DNA from: RGIG5050 sp045636065 | Lineage (GTDB): Bacteria > Verrucomicrobiota > Kiritimatiellia > RFP12 > UBA1067 | DNA length: 39,541 nucleotides | Direction: 5' to 3' | NCBI GenBank assembly: GCA_045636065.1 | Contig: JAZTWW010000004.1 | Location: forward strand, 1 to 39,541 | Shown: piece by piece, positions 8,309 to 17,300 of the stretch | Layout: each line of letters opens with the position of its first letter | How positions within the stretch are numbered: position 1 is the stretch's first letter | Notes under the pieces: model-generated | Databases searched by the model: none | What the model was told of the DNA's origin: nothing | What the model saw: the letters and a program-made list of their open reading frames with translations, nothing else | Program-made: the position numbers and the translations under genes

Positions 8309-9284
8309 GACATGATATTATACCATATTCCCCGCCTCCCGCGCAAGCATCGGGCGAAACGGAAACAAGCGCCGCCGAGGCGCCTAGCCCCGCGCCGAAA
8401 CCGGAGACGAGCGCGGTGAAGGCGCCTTTGCGCGCTTCCATCGTCGCCAGGGCGAGCGCGGACGAGGCGCTCCCCGGATTCCCGGCGCCGCACTTTTCGC
8501 ATGTGGCGAGCCTGTCTTCAAGCCCAAGCGACTTGGCGAGCTGCCGCGCCATGTAGACGTTCGCCAGATGCGGCGCGAAGACGTCGATGTCCGCACCCGT
8601 CTCGGCGATGAAGCCCTTGAGGAAGCCTGTAACGTCCGATGCGACAAACTTGAATACTGCAAAGCCGTCCATCGTTATGGGACCGGATTGAGGGCAACCG
8701 AGCGCAGCTCCGTCGTCGCCCCTTGTAAGGAACGCGAAGCGCGCGGGCGGCGCGTCCCGGCCGGCGGAGACGATGGTGGCGGTTGCGGCGTCTCCCATGA
8801 CTGCGAGCGTCCCGGGGTCGGAGCCGCCTAAGAAGAGGCTCTGCGCGTCGCCGTCCACGAGAAGGACGGGCTTCGAGAGGGCCGCCGAGAGCTGCCCCGC
8901 GGCCATAAGCCCGTACGGATAGCCGCTGCAGGCCATGTCGATATCGAAGGCGGGCGCATCGGCAGGAAGGCCGAGCTTTCTGTGGAGATCGATGGATAGC
9001 GCGGGGAAGCGGCGGCGCTTGGAGAATGTCACCGCTATGACGCCGCCGAGCCGCGAAGCGTCCATCCCGCGAAGGGCCTTCTTAGCCGCGTCGAGCGCAA
9101 GCTCCTCGACGCCAAGGCCTCCATCCACCACCCTTCTCGTCGCGAAGCCTGTGGCAGCCGCTATCGAAGCGGCTTTCGCCTCGCCCACGAGCCTGGAAAG
9201 GCTTTCCTTGGAATCCACGATCTTGCCGGGGACTGTCCCCGCAACCGAGTCGATGGAGAAATGCTCCAGAGTCACAATGTCCAT
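8283..9284 (-). CDS. Ketoacyl-ACP synthase III family protein (FabH-like)
   Basis: A thiolase-fold condensing enzyme, 333 aa from the ATG used here. The catalytic triad of KAS III is visible in the right order and spacing: Cys119 (DMACSGYPYG), His239 (APHLAN) and Asn269 (CGAGNPGSAS). A glycine-rich GFGAGLGASAALV strand lies near the C-terminus. It may start fatty acid synthesis or condense another acyl group; a dedicated role in lipid or natural-product formation cannot be excluded, as no acyl-carrier gene is nearby. The ATG at 9284 follows AAGGGG at 5 nt. A GTG at 9290 that overlaps the tsaC stop codon (GTGA) is the alternative. The last ~22 residues look unlike the family and are translated through the lepA promoter and past the lepA start codon, suggesting a C-terminal extension after loss of an earlier stop. 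Confidence 0.85.
   Translation of the reverse strand: MDIVTLEHFSIDSVAGTVPGKIVDSKESLSRLVGEAKAASIAAATGFATRRVVDGGLGVEELALDAAKKALRGMDASRLGGVIAVTFSKRRRFPALSIDLHRKLGLPADAPAFDIDMACSGYPYGLMAAGQLSAALSKPVLLVDGDAQSLFLGGSDPGTLAVMGDAATATIVSAGRDAPPARFAFLTRGDDGAALGCPQSGPITMDGFAVFKFVASDVTGFLKGFIAETGADIDVFAPHLANVYMARQLAKSLGLEDRLATCEKCGAGNPGSASSALALATMEARKGAFTALVSGFGAGLGASAALVSVSPDACAGGGEYGIISCHGTPPCQH
8317..8346 (-). promoter_or_regulatory. Internal promoter for lepA within the end of the fabH-like gene
   Basis: Minus-strand TTGCGC (8341-8346), 18-bp spacer ending in AATATGG, then TATAAT (8317-8322) with an extended -10 TGG. Predicted transcription start is about 8310, just before the lepA ATG at 8308. The match to the other promoters in this window is close, so it is probably real even though it lies in coding sequence. 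Confidence 0.6.
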
Positions 9285-9286
9285 AA

Positions 9287-9862
9287 TCACCCCTTCCCCG
9301 GGAATCCCGGCCCAGGCCTCAGGATCTCCACATCTCCGCCGTCAGTCACCTTCAGCACGGCGCTCGCCTCTCCGCCAGGGCTTACGCCGCCGTCGACTAC
9401 GATGTCCGCCGAAAGGCCCACTTCGGCAAGCGCCTGCGGAGCGTCCGTTGCGGCGCGCCGCCCGGAGAGGTTGGCGCTCGTTACGCGAAGCGCGCCAGAG
9501 CACCTTTCAAGGAGGAGGCGCGTCCAAACGTGCGCGGGAACGCGGAACCCCTCGAAGGCGCCGCCCTTGACGGGGACGACTAAAGTCAGCGCGCCAGGCC
9601 AGTGCGCCAATGCTAGGCGCCTCGCCTCCGGCGGGAGGACTGCGCCGAACGATTCCACGGCCCCGATGCCTGATGCGAGAAGCGCGATGGGCTTCTTGGC
9701 GGCGCGCGACTTTATCGTGTACAGGCGCTCTACGGCGGCAGGGAACGCGGGATGCGCCGCAAGGCCGTATACCGTATCGGTGGGTATCACGGCGACGCCG
9801 CCCGCATTGAGGACCGCCGCCGCCGCGTCGAGGCCGGCATCGTCGCATCCGACCGTTCTCAT
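9287..9862 (-). CDS. tsaC: L-threonylcarbamoyladenylate synthase (TsaC/Sua5/YrdC)
   Basis: A 191-aa YrdC-fold enzyme that makes threonylcarbamoyl-AMP from threonine, bicarbonate and ATP, the first step of t6A modification at position 37 of ANN-decoding tRNAs. Visible marks are PTDTVYGL (27-34), the KSRAAKKPI basic loop (51-59) and an SANLSG motif further on. It is the short TsaC form without the C-terminal Sua5 domain. The ATG at 9862 overlaps the lgt stop codon as ATGA, which fixes the start and implies translational coupling. Upstream in-frame residues are Arg-rich noise from the lgt reading frame. Confidence 0.93.
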   Translation of the reverse strand: MRTVGCDDAGLDAAAAVLNAGGVAVIPTDTVYGLAAHPAFPAAVERLYTIKSRAAKKPIALLASGIGAVESFGAVLPPEARRLALAHWPGALTLVVPVKGGAFEGFRVPAHVWTRLLLERCSGALRVTSANLSGRRAATDAPQALAEVGLSADIVVDGGVSPGGEASAVLKVTDGGDVEILRPGPGFPGKG

Positions 9863-10680
9863 CCCCTTGTGCCCTCCTTGCGGCTGCACTTGAGGGAATA
9901 AAGGGCGAGAGACACCCCTACGGCGGCGATGGCGATGGATATGAGCTGGCCTATGGAAAGCGACAGGAACGCGGCGCGCGGATCGCCGCGAAGCATCTCG
10001 TTCGCGAAGCGCCATGCGGCGTAGCCGGTAAAGTACACTCCGGCGACAAGGCCGCAGCTCGACTTCCAGACCTTCCTGTAGAGGAGAAGGAGGACCGTGA
10101 AGAGGACGGCCATCGCCGCAGCTTCGAAGAGCTGGGTCGGGAGGACGGGAAGAGCCTCAAGGGAGTTTGCGCCTATAAGCCCCAAGTTGTACTGCTCGTA
10201 CCAGGCGGGGGAGCCGCGCGGGAACGATACGGCGCACCAGCTCGACGAGAGCTTCCCGTAGCAGCAGCCGTAGAAGAAGCACCCTATCCGCCCGAAGGCA
10301 TGCCCAAGCGGAAGGACGACTGCCACCAGGTCGGCGAGCTTGAGGACGTTCTCCTTCTTGCACCGGCACCATACGAAGAAGATTGCGAGATCGAGGATAA
10401 GCCCCCCGTAGAACATCAATCCTCCCCTGTCGACGCGGATGACCTGAAGCGGGTTGGCCGCGAACTCGGCGCTCCAGTGCTCTATAACATACGCGAGCCT
10501 CGCGCCGAGTATGCCGCCCAGGAGCATGTACACGAGGAGATTCTGGAGATCGTCCGCCCTGCGGCCTGATATACGGCAGAGGGCCGCCGCGACGCGCCAC
10601 GCCGCAAGGAATCCGAGGGCCATCATGGCCCCGTACGTCTTTATGCCGATGAAGCCGAAATCTATAAGATCGGGATGCAT
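9859..10680 (-). CDS. lgt: Prolipoprotein diacylglyceryl transferase
   Basis: A 273-aa polytopic inner-membrane enzyme that moves diacylglycerol from phosphatidylglycerol to the lipobox cysteine of prolipoproteins. Seven or so hydrophobic segments are seen. The Lgt signature is recognisable as GRIGCFFYGCCYG (Cys-rich variant of GRxGNFxNxE), with RGGLMFYGG before it, PTQLFE after it, and a final GQLISI segment. The His of the E. coli FHGG motif is Tyr here (FYGG), a change found in many non-proteobacterial Lgt proteins. The ATG at 10680 overlaps the stop codon of the preceding small gene (TAATG), so the start is well fixed. Confidence 0.93.
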   Translation of the reverse strand: MHPDLIDFGFIGIKTYGAMMALGFLAAWRVAAALCRISGRRADDLQNLLVYMLLGGILGARLAYVIEHWSAEFAANPLQVIRVDRGGLMFYGGLILDLAIFFVWCRCKKENVLKLADLVAVVLPLGHAFGRIGCFFYGCCYGKLSSSWCAVSFPRGSPAWYEQYNLGLIGANSLEALPVLPTQLFEAAAMAVLFTVLLLLYRKVWKSSCGLVAGVYFTGYAAWRFANEMLRGDPRAAFLSLSIGQLISIAIAAVGVSLALYSLKCSRKEGTRG

Positions 10681-11015
10681 TACATGTCCTCGCCCCTGAG
10701 TTCGATAAGGCGCGCAAGGTTGGCCCTTGTGGCGGAGAGCGTATCGCCGGGCCATGTTCCGTCGCCGCGCTGGCCGGAGACGAGCTTCAAGGCCTCCTCC
10801 TCGCGCGTCATGCGCGGTTTGGCGGCGTTTTCGCGCTCAAGCCTCTCGATGGCGGACGAAGCGAGGGATATGGCATGGTCGACCTCGTTCAGGATCGACG
10901 GCTCAAGTGGAGCGTCGGCGCTCGCCCTGAGGGCCGATATCCCGACGACGCTCGCCGCTCCGCACGCGAACGCGACTGCCGCAACCGCCAGGATTGCCGG
11001 TATGAACCTCTTCAT
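10680..11015 (-). CDS. Unknown small membrane-anchored protein heading the lgt operon
   Basis: A 111-aa protein that I do not recognise. Residues 5-28 are one hydrophobic stretch (FIPAILAVAAVAFACGAASVV), either a membrane anchor or an uncleaved signal peptide. The lone Cys18 does not form a convincing lipobox. The rest is a charged, helical domain rich in Glu and Arg (ERLEREN, TREEEALKL), ending in IELRGEDM. It has its own promoter (11061-11089), a purine-rich Shine-Dalgarno (AGGAAAGGG) about 8 nt before the ATG, and shares TAATG with lgt. The position suggests an envelope role, but nothing in the sequence proves it. Confidence 0.7.
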   Translation of the reverse strand: MKRFIPAILAVAAVAFACGAASVVGISALRASADAPLEPSILNEVDHAISLASSAIERLERENAAKPRMTREEEALKLVSGQRGDGTWPGDTLSATRANLARLIELRGEDM

Positions 11016-11060
11016 CGCACAAACCCTTTCCTGGATTCAAACTTTTCCGCAAGTCGGGAA

Positions 11061-11089
11061 ATTATACCAAAAACCACCCTGTTACGCAA
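11061..11089 (-). promoter_or_regulatory. Promoter of the 111-aa gene-lgt-tsaC-fabH-lepA operon
   Basis: Minus-strand TTGCGT (11084-11089), 17-bp spacer ending in TTTGG, TATAAT (11061-11066). Predicted start is about 11054, leader about 39 nt. It lies back to back with the mfd promoter, with 45 bp between the two -35 boxes. Confidence 0.75.
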
Positions 11090-11134
11090 TAGGCACGGTC
11101 TGCGCGACCCGCCGCCCATTGCGTCGCGAAACCG

Positions 11135-11163
11135 TTGCCATTCCGATCTGAATTTGGTATAAT
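11135..11163 (+). promoter_or_regulatory. Promoter of mfd
   Basis: Plus-strand TTGCCA (11135-11140, 5/6 match to TTGACA), 17-bp spacer ending in TTTGG, perfect TATAAT (11158-11163). Predicted start is about 11170, leaving a leader of only about 10 nt before the mfd ATG. Confidence 0.75.
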
Positions 11164-11179
11164 TCCAGCCATCAAAGGA

Positions 11180-14100
11180 ATGGACGGCAAAACCGAAAGA
11201 TTCGGATTGTTCGAACGCGCCTTCAAGGCCGCCGGCCTGAAAGGCGCGCGGGCCGTCGCATACCCTTCGATGACAGGTTCCTCCGCCGCCTTTGCGATGG
11301 CGTGCCTTGCAAGGGATCCCTTGGGCGGCGCACCGCCTTTCGTCCTTGCCGTCACCGACGGCATCCCTGAGGCGGAGAGGCTTTTCGACGATCTGACGGC
11401 CATATCCGGCGAGAGCGGGGTAAGGGCCATCATGATGCCGCAGGCCCTTGAGGGCGACGCGCAGGCCACGGCTATGCGCCTCAAGGCCGTCTCGGCGCTC
11501 GGCGCGTATGCGATAAGGCCGTACAGTCTCGTTCTCGTCGCGCCATTCGCGGCGCTCCTCGACAGGCTCCCCGATACGGCGCGCGTCGCGCAATCTACGA
11601 TGCGCATAAAGCCGGGGGCCGGAACTGGCTTCAACGGCGTTCTCGACTGCCTGAGATCCGGGGGCTACACCAGGGCGGAGGAGGTTTCCGCCATGGGCGA
11701 ATACTCCGTCAGGGGAGGGATAGTGGATTTCTGGCCGCCAGGCTCGCCGAATCCCGCCCGCGTCGAGTTCTTCGGCGATGAGGTAGAGCGCCTCAGGCTC
11801 TTCGACGCCGCTACGCAGGTCTCCGTGTCGCGCGCGGACAGCGTGGACATCGTTCCGGTGGATGTCGGCGAAGCCGGTGAAAGGACTCTCGCCTCCGCCA
11901 TACCCCAGGGCGCTACGGTCGTATGGCTTGAATACCTCAAGTGCCCGGAAGGGCTTGCCGCCATACCAGGGGCGTCCAGGGTCGTCTACACTGGCGAGCC
12001 CCCTCCGGCGAACGTACCGGTATCCGGCTTTCTCGCGACTCCGCTTCCCGGTTTCGCGGAGCTTGGCGTAGAGTCGGCGCGCCACCCGGAGATACTTGAG
12101 GCGCAGCGCGCCCGGCTCAAAGCGCATCTTGAGGCGGCAAAGAGGCGCGGTTCGCTCGTCGTGGAGGACAGCACCCTTTCAGGTGGATTCGAGATCGACT
12201 CTTTGGCCATCGTCACGGACAGCGACAGGGTCTTTGCGCACAGGCGGCGTTCGCGCCAGGCGCCGCAGAGGGCGAACGGGGCCGCAAGGCTCGCCGGGGT
12301 GGACGATCTCAAGCCGGGCGAGCTTGTGGTGCATCTGGAGCACGGCATAGGAAGGTTCCTCGGCTCCACAGAGATAACCTCGGGCGATGGGCGCACGGAG
12401 GTCTTCGAGATAGAGTACGACGGCGGCAGGAAGCTCTATGTGCCCGTGGCGCATGCGCATCTCCTTTCGCGGTACGTGGGTGTTAAGGGCGCCGAAGTCC
12501 GCCTCCACAGACTCGACGGAAAGCGCTGGACGCACGACAGGCAGGATGCGCAGAAGAGCGTCATGGATCTCGCGGCGCGGCTTCTCGACGTCCAAGCCAG
12601 AAGAGCCGCAATCCCCGGCTTCGCGTACGACATCGAGCCGCCCGGTCTGGACGCTTTCGAATCGTCGTTCCCGTACGAGGAGACGGCCGATCAGAAGACG
12701 GCGATCGCGGCGGTGAAGGCCGATCTCGCCGCGGCGAAGCCGATGGACAGGCTCCTTTGCGGGGACGCCGGCTACGGCAAGACGGAAGTCGCCATGCGTG
12801 CGGCGTTCATAGCGGCGATGAACGGCAAGCAGGTGGCAGTCCTCGCGCCGACTACCGTTCTCGCCGAGCAGCACTACGAGACGTTCCTTGCGCGGTTCGA
12901 CGGCACACCCATAAGGATCGAGGCTATGAGCCGCTTCCAGGGCGGGGAGACGCACAAGGGTACGAGAGCGAGGCTTCTTGCAGGCTCCACCGACATCGTC
13001 ATCGGCACGCATGCCATCCTTTCGAAGAGCGTCGCGTTCCACGATCTGGGGCTTGTCATAATCGACGAGGAACAGCGCTTCGGCGTGAAGCACAAGGAGC
13101 ATCTCAAGTCCTTGAGGACGACGGCAGACATCCTTACGATGAGCGCGACGCCGATACCGAGGACTCTCTACATGTCCATGACGGGCGCGCGCGACCTTTC
13201 GCAGCTTAGGACCCCTCCAAGGGAGCGCGTCGCCGTGGAGACGAGGATTTCGCGCGATCTCGACACGACCGTGAAGGAGGCGGTCGAATACGAGCTTGGA
13301 CGTGGCGGGCAGGTGTACTACCTGTACAACCGTGTCGCCACAATCGACAAAGCGGCCGCGCGCATAAGGGAGCTTGTCCCGTCAGCGCGCATCGAGGTTG
13401 CGCACGGGCAGATGCCATCGCAGCTTCTTGCCTCGAAGATGCAGCGTTTCGCCAAAGGCGGCGCTGACGTTCTCGTATGCACGACGATAATCGAAAGCGG
13501 GCTCGACATACCGCGTGCCAATACGATTCTCATCGACAGGGCCGACAGGTTCGGTCTTGCGGAGCTGTACCAGATACGCGGCCGGGTTGGGCGCAGCTCG
13601 CGGCAGGGGTACGCATACTTCCTTACGCCAGGATCCGGCATGATCGACAGCGATGCGCGCGAAAGGCTGGCTGCCCTCAAGAGGCATTCGGGGCTCGGCG
13701 CAGGGTTCAACATCGCTCTCCGGGATCTTGAGATACGCGGGGCGGGGAACCTTCTCGGGAAGGAGCAGAGCGGGCATATAGCCGCGGTCGGCTTCCAGCT
13801 CTACTGCCAGCTCCTTCAGAGGACCATCGCCATGTTCAAGGGCGAGAAGGTTCGCGATGTCGTTGACGTTTCGCTGAACGTGGACTTCCTCGACTTTTCT
13901 CCCGGGACTGCGGATCCGGTGCGCGGCGCAACGCTGCCGTACGACTATGTCGAGGACGAAACGCCGCGCGCCGAGCTGCACAGGCGGCTTGCGGAGGCTG
14001 CGACGATACAGGATGTCCTGAACCTCAAGCGGGAGATCCGCGACAGGTTCGGACCGATGCCGCCTGCGGCGCTGAGGCTCATGAAGCTTGCGGAGTTCAG

Positions 14101-14284
14101 GGTGACATGCGCAAGACGCAGGATATCGCGGCTTGACGTAAGGGGGGAGAGGGCGATATTCTATCTTGCCGGCTCCAGCTCACCGGCGTTCGTCGGCAAA
14201 CTTCGCGGCGGCAGCCCCGAGCAGAAGCTCGCCCAGCTTTCGCGGATGGCTCTCCGCAATGGGCGGCATGGGTTCTTAGCCTAG
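11180..14284 (+). CDS. mfd: Transcription-repair coupling factor Mfd
   Basis: A 1034-aa ATP-dependent translocase that removes stalled RNA polymerase from DNA damage and recruits UvrA. Order of parts: a UvrB-like N-terminal module (about 1-330, with GEYSVRGGIVDFWPPG at 173-188), the CarD-like RNA polymerase interaction domain (about 378-435, LVVHLEHGIGRFLG), the RecG-like translocase with Walker A GDAGYGKT (528-535) and DEEQ box (629-632), and a shortened TRCF C-terminal domain. It is somewhat shorter than E. coli Mfd (1148 aa). The ATG at 11180 is the first plausible start after the promoter. AAAGGA directly touches the ATG, too close for a normal Shine-Dalgarno, so initiation on a very short leader is likely. 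uvrA, its functional partner, is in this window at 23032-25839. Confidence 0.97.
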   Translation: MDGKTERFGLFERAFKAAGLKGARAVAYPSMTGSSAAFAMACLARDPLGGAPPFVLAVTDGIPEAERLFDDLTAISGESGVRAIMMPQALEGDAQATAMRLKAVSALGAYAIRPYSLVLVAPFAALLDRLPDTARVAQSTMRIKPGAGTGFNGVLDCLRSGGYTRAEEVSAMGEYSVRGGIVDFWPPGSPNPARVEFFGDEVERLRLFDAATQVSVSRADSVDIVPVDVGEAGERTLASAIPQGATVVWLEYLKCPEGLAAIPGASRVVYTGEPPPANVPVSGFLATPLPGFAELGVESARHPEILEAQRARLKAHLEAAKRRGSLVVEDSTLSGGFEIDSLAIVTDSDRVFAHRRRSRQAPQRANGAARLAGVDDLKPGELVVHLEHGIGRFLGSTEITSGDGRTEVFEIEYDGGRKLYVPVAHAHLLSRYVGVKGAEVRLHRLDGKRWTHDRQDAQKSVMDLAARLLDVQARRAAIPGFAYDIEPPGLDAFESSFPYEETADQKTAIAAVKADLAAAKPMDRLLCGDAGYGKTEVAMRAAFIAAMNGKQVAVLAPTTVLAEQHYETFLARFDGTPIRIEAMSRFQGGETHKGTRARLLAGSTDIVIGTHAILSKSVAFHDLGLVIIDEEQRFGVKHKEHLKSLRTTADILTMSATPIPRTLYMSMTGARDLSQLRTPPRERVAVETRISRDLDTTVKEAVEYELGRGGQVYYLYNRVATIDKAAARIRELVPSARIEVAHGQMPSQLLASKMQRFAKGGADVLVCTTIIESGLDIPRANTILIDRADRFGLAELYQIRGRVGRSSRQGYAYFLTPGSGMIDSDARERLAALKRHSGLGAGFNIALRDLEIRGAGNLLGKEQSGHIAAVGFQLYCQLLQRTIAMFKGEKVRDVVDVSLNVDFLDFSPGTADPVRGATLPYDYVEDETPRAELHRRLAEAATIQDVLNLKREIRDRFGPMPPAALRLMKLAEFRVTCARRRISRLDVRGERAIFYLAGSSSPAFVGKLRGGSPEQKLAQLSRMALRNGRHGFLA

Positions 14285-14375
14285 GCGGCAAGAATCGTTC
14301 CGGCGCGGTAGCACTCCGCGATATATCCGCGCGGCTGGTAGAAGAGATCGGAATTGAAGCGCGAAAGAGCGTCGC

Positions 14376-17300
14376 TCAGTCGACTTCGTCATCCTTGTCG
14401 ATGACGATCTTGAAAAATTCGTGCCCGGCGGAAGCGTCTTTCTCGACGGTCATTCCACCTTCAACCGAGATCTCGATCCGCTCGGCCGATAGCGGTCCAA
14501 ACGAGCCGAGATCCGTGCCGACCTTGATGATTCTCGCCGCTTTTACGCGCGCGGCCTCGATGTCGTCGCCATCGATCCTGACAGCGAAAGTGAAGCCGCC
14601 ATCCGCCGCCTCAAACTCTGCGACCTCGACTTCCGAGATATCGGTGATGAGCTCGTCGGTTTCCAGCTCGAACGAAGCCTTTACATAGTCGCACTGCGCA
14701 AGTTCCTCAAAGAACTCCGCAGGGTTTTCGCCCTTCATTCCATCAACCCAGTCGGCGACATCCTGCTCGTTGCCTTCGCCGGCCACTTCCGCCAAAAGGT
14801 TGATCTTCGCCGACGCATCTGCCGCGACTTCTCCGGAGACGGCTTCGGCGATGTCGCTCTTTATTTCCTCGATGATCGTCTGGCCAGGCGTCATCGGATA
14901 GACCTGCTTGCCATCACCGTCGTAGAGCTTGAGGTCCTCGTTGAGCGGAATGGTGATCGTATAGTCGCGGAAAGCAACGCCGGTTGGATCGCCCTCGGTG
15001 TCGTTGCCCCAGATAAACGCACCGGCGTTCATCGTGTAGTTGAGCGATGTTTTCTCCTCGGCCAACGCCGCCTCAATGCTCGCAGGGGTCATCGGCACTT
15101 TCCATGTTGTGGTGTACAGATACACAAAATCCTTTTCACCACTGATCAGGGTTTGACGGTATTTCGCCGACTGCTCAACATGAGAAACCGAACCATCAGA
15201 AACGGTCACGCGCACCGAAGCGTTTGAAACATAATGAGCATAGCCTCCCGTTGTCCAACTGTCATGTTTCTCCATCGGCCACGTTATCGTGATTCCGGCG
15301 TACCAGACCTTATTCTCCGCATCGTATTCAAGCTTCGCAGAATCGGTAAGCGTAAAGACGTTGCCTTCGTTCGTCATGCTCCCTGCCGCGCTTTCCGTGA
15401 CAGATACCGGTTCGCCGGTCGTATTGACGATCTCCCAAGTTGCGGAAGCGGGCGTTCCCGTGAAGTTGCCAATTCCGTTCACCGTCACCGGATAAGTGCC
15501 GATTTCCGTGGCCGTGCATGTTCCTGAAGCCAGTTCCAGACCATTGTTCTCCAGTGTAGCCGTAACACCGTCCACCGTAACGGACGGCGTCACCGTCTGT
15601 CCGGCACCGTTGTATGTCTTTGTAGCGGGCGTAAGGACAAGCGTGGCGCCTTTGATATCGACTTGCGAAACCGTCACCGTGCGCGAGAGAGTGTAGGTCC
15701 CTTCACCAACACCTGTCACCGTCAGCTCGACATCATACTCGCCCGCATTGTTTATCACGCCGTTCTCCACGCCGTTCACTGTCAAAACCGCAGCCGCATC
15801 GGGATAGACCGTCATGAATCCCTCGCCGAACTCCGCCTTCCTCGTCACGGAGTTGCCATCGTACGTCTTCTCCGTAACGCCGACATCGAGCCACATCTTG
15901 ACCTCGCCGCCATTGATGTCGCATTCAGGATTTGCGCATGTCGCTACAAGTTCGTAACCGTTCTCGGCTTTTGAAACGCTCCAGTTATGGACATGCGTGA
16001 ACTTGGCCGTGTATGTGTACACGCCATCGGATTCGGTGCATTCGATGTCGTAGCCGGTCTCAACGGTGAAAATCGCCCCTTCCGTCTGAGCCGCCTCGCT
16101 CGTCACGGACGCCCCTGCGGCAAGCTGTATCTTTGTAGTCGTAAGCGCGGTCGAACCTAAGTCATACGTCTCGCCTTCGCCAAGCACGAACACGACCGGC
16201 TCGTCGAGCGGCAGTGTAATCGCGTAGTCCGCAAACGCCACACCATCAGAGTCGCCCTCTCTCCCATCTTCCCAAACGAACGCGCCTGCGTTCATGGAAT
16301 AGGTGAGCTCCGCCTTGGGCTCAGCAAGCGCCGCCTCTACAATCGCAGGAGTAATCGCAACCTTCCATGTCGTTGTCGAAAGATAACTGAATTGCTTAGT
16401 CGGCTGAGAAAGCAAAGATTCAAAGTACTTGTACGAACCAGTAGACACTTCGGCCACAAGTTCCCCTCCGCTATATGCGGCCTCGCCAGAAACAATTTCA
16501 TCGCCATTATATACATTTCCATCTATCACCATCTGCATCGCTTCCGGCTTGACATACTGCGCAGAACCATCACGCAGGGGATTCAAACTTACATCAAGAG
16601 CCTCCATCGGCCAAGTGAGCGTGAGACCCGCGTACCATGCACCGTCGGAATACTCAAGCGCAGTGGAATCGGAAACTGTAAGCGTGTTGTTTTCGCTGTC
16701 GAAGTCTCCGATGCCAGACACCGCCGACGTTACGCCACTCAACGAGCCGGTCGTATTCACGATAGACCATGTTGCGGTCGTGGAGCCAGTGAAGTTGCCC
16801 GTAGCGTCCATGGTAACAGTGTATTCTCCAATAGCTGTCGCGCTCGTCACGGAACCTTCGGCAAAGTCGAATGTCGCAGTAAGGTTGTTCTTCTTGATCG
16901 TGCAAGAGACGGTGTGCTCCTTACCGTCATATGTCACGCTCGAGGGGTTGAGTGTAACCGTCGCACCTTCTATGTCAAGCGGGCTGATGGCGACTTCCTT
17001 GACAAGCGTATACTCTACCGTCTTGTCGTTGCCGACTCCCGTCACGGTCATCGTTACGACGTATTCGCCGACGTCATTTATCTTTTCAACTGACTCGCCG
17101 CCCTTTGTAACGGAAATCTGCGCATCAACGTCCGGGAACACATCGGTGAAGCCATCGCCGTAAACCGCCTTGCGGGACATAGATGCCCCGTCGTATGTCT
17201 TGGAAGCAATGTCCTCAACCGCATCTTTATTCGCTCCCGTGAAAAGGCTCATGCTGTATGTCGTCGTATCGAGGGGGCAGGCGTCGGCAACGCAAGTCGC

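Noticed and set aside
11012..13102. Long minus-strand frames opposite mfd
   Set aside because: Mfd is complete on the plus strand with all domains; the opposite frames are low-information Arg/Ala/Pro text.
14285..14375. Bidirectional terminator between mfd and the giant repeat protein gene
   Set aside because: Only short imperfect CGCGG/CCGCG pairings and no T tract on either strand; too weak to call.
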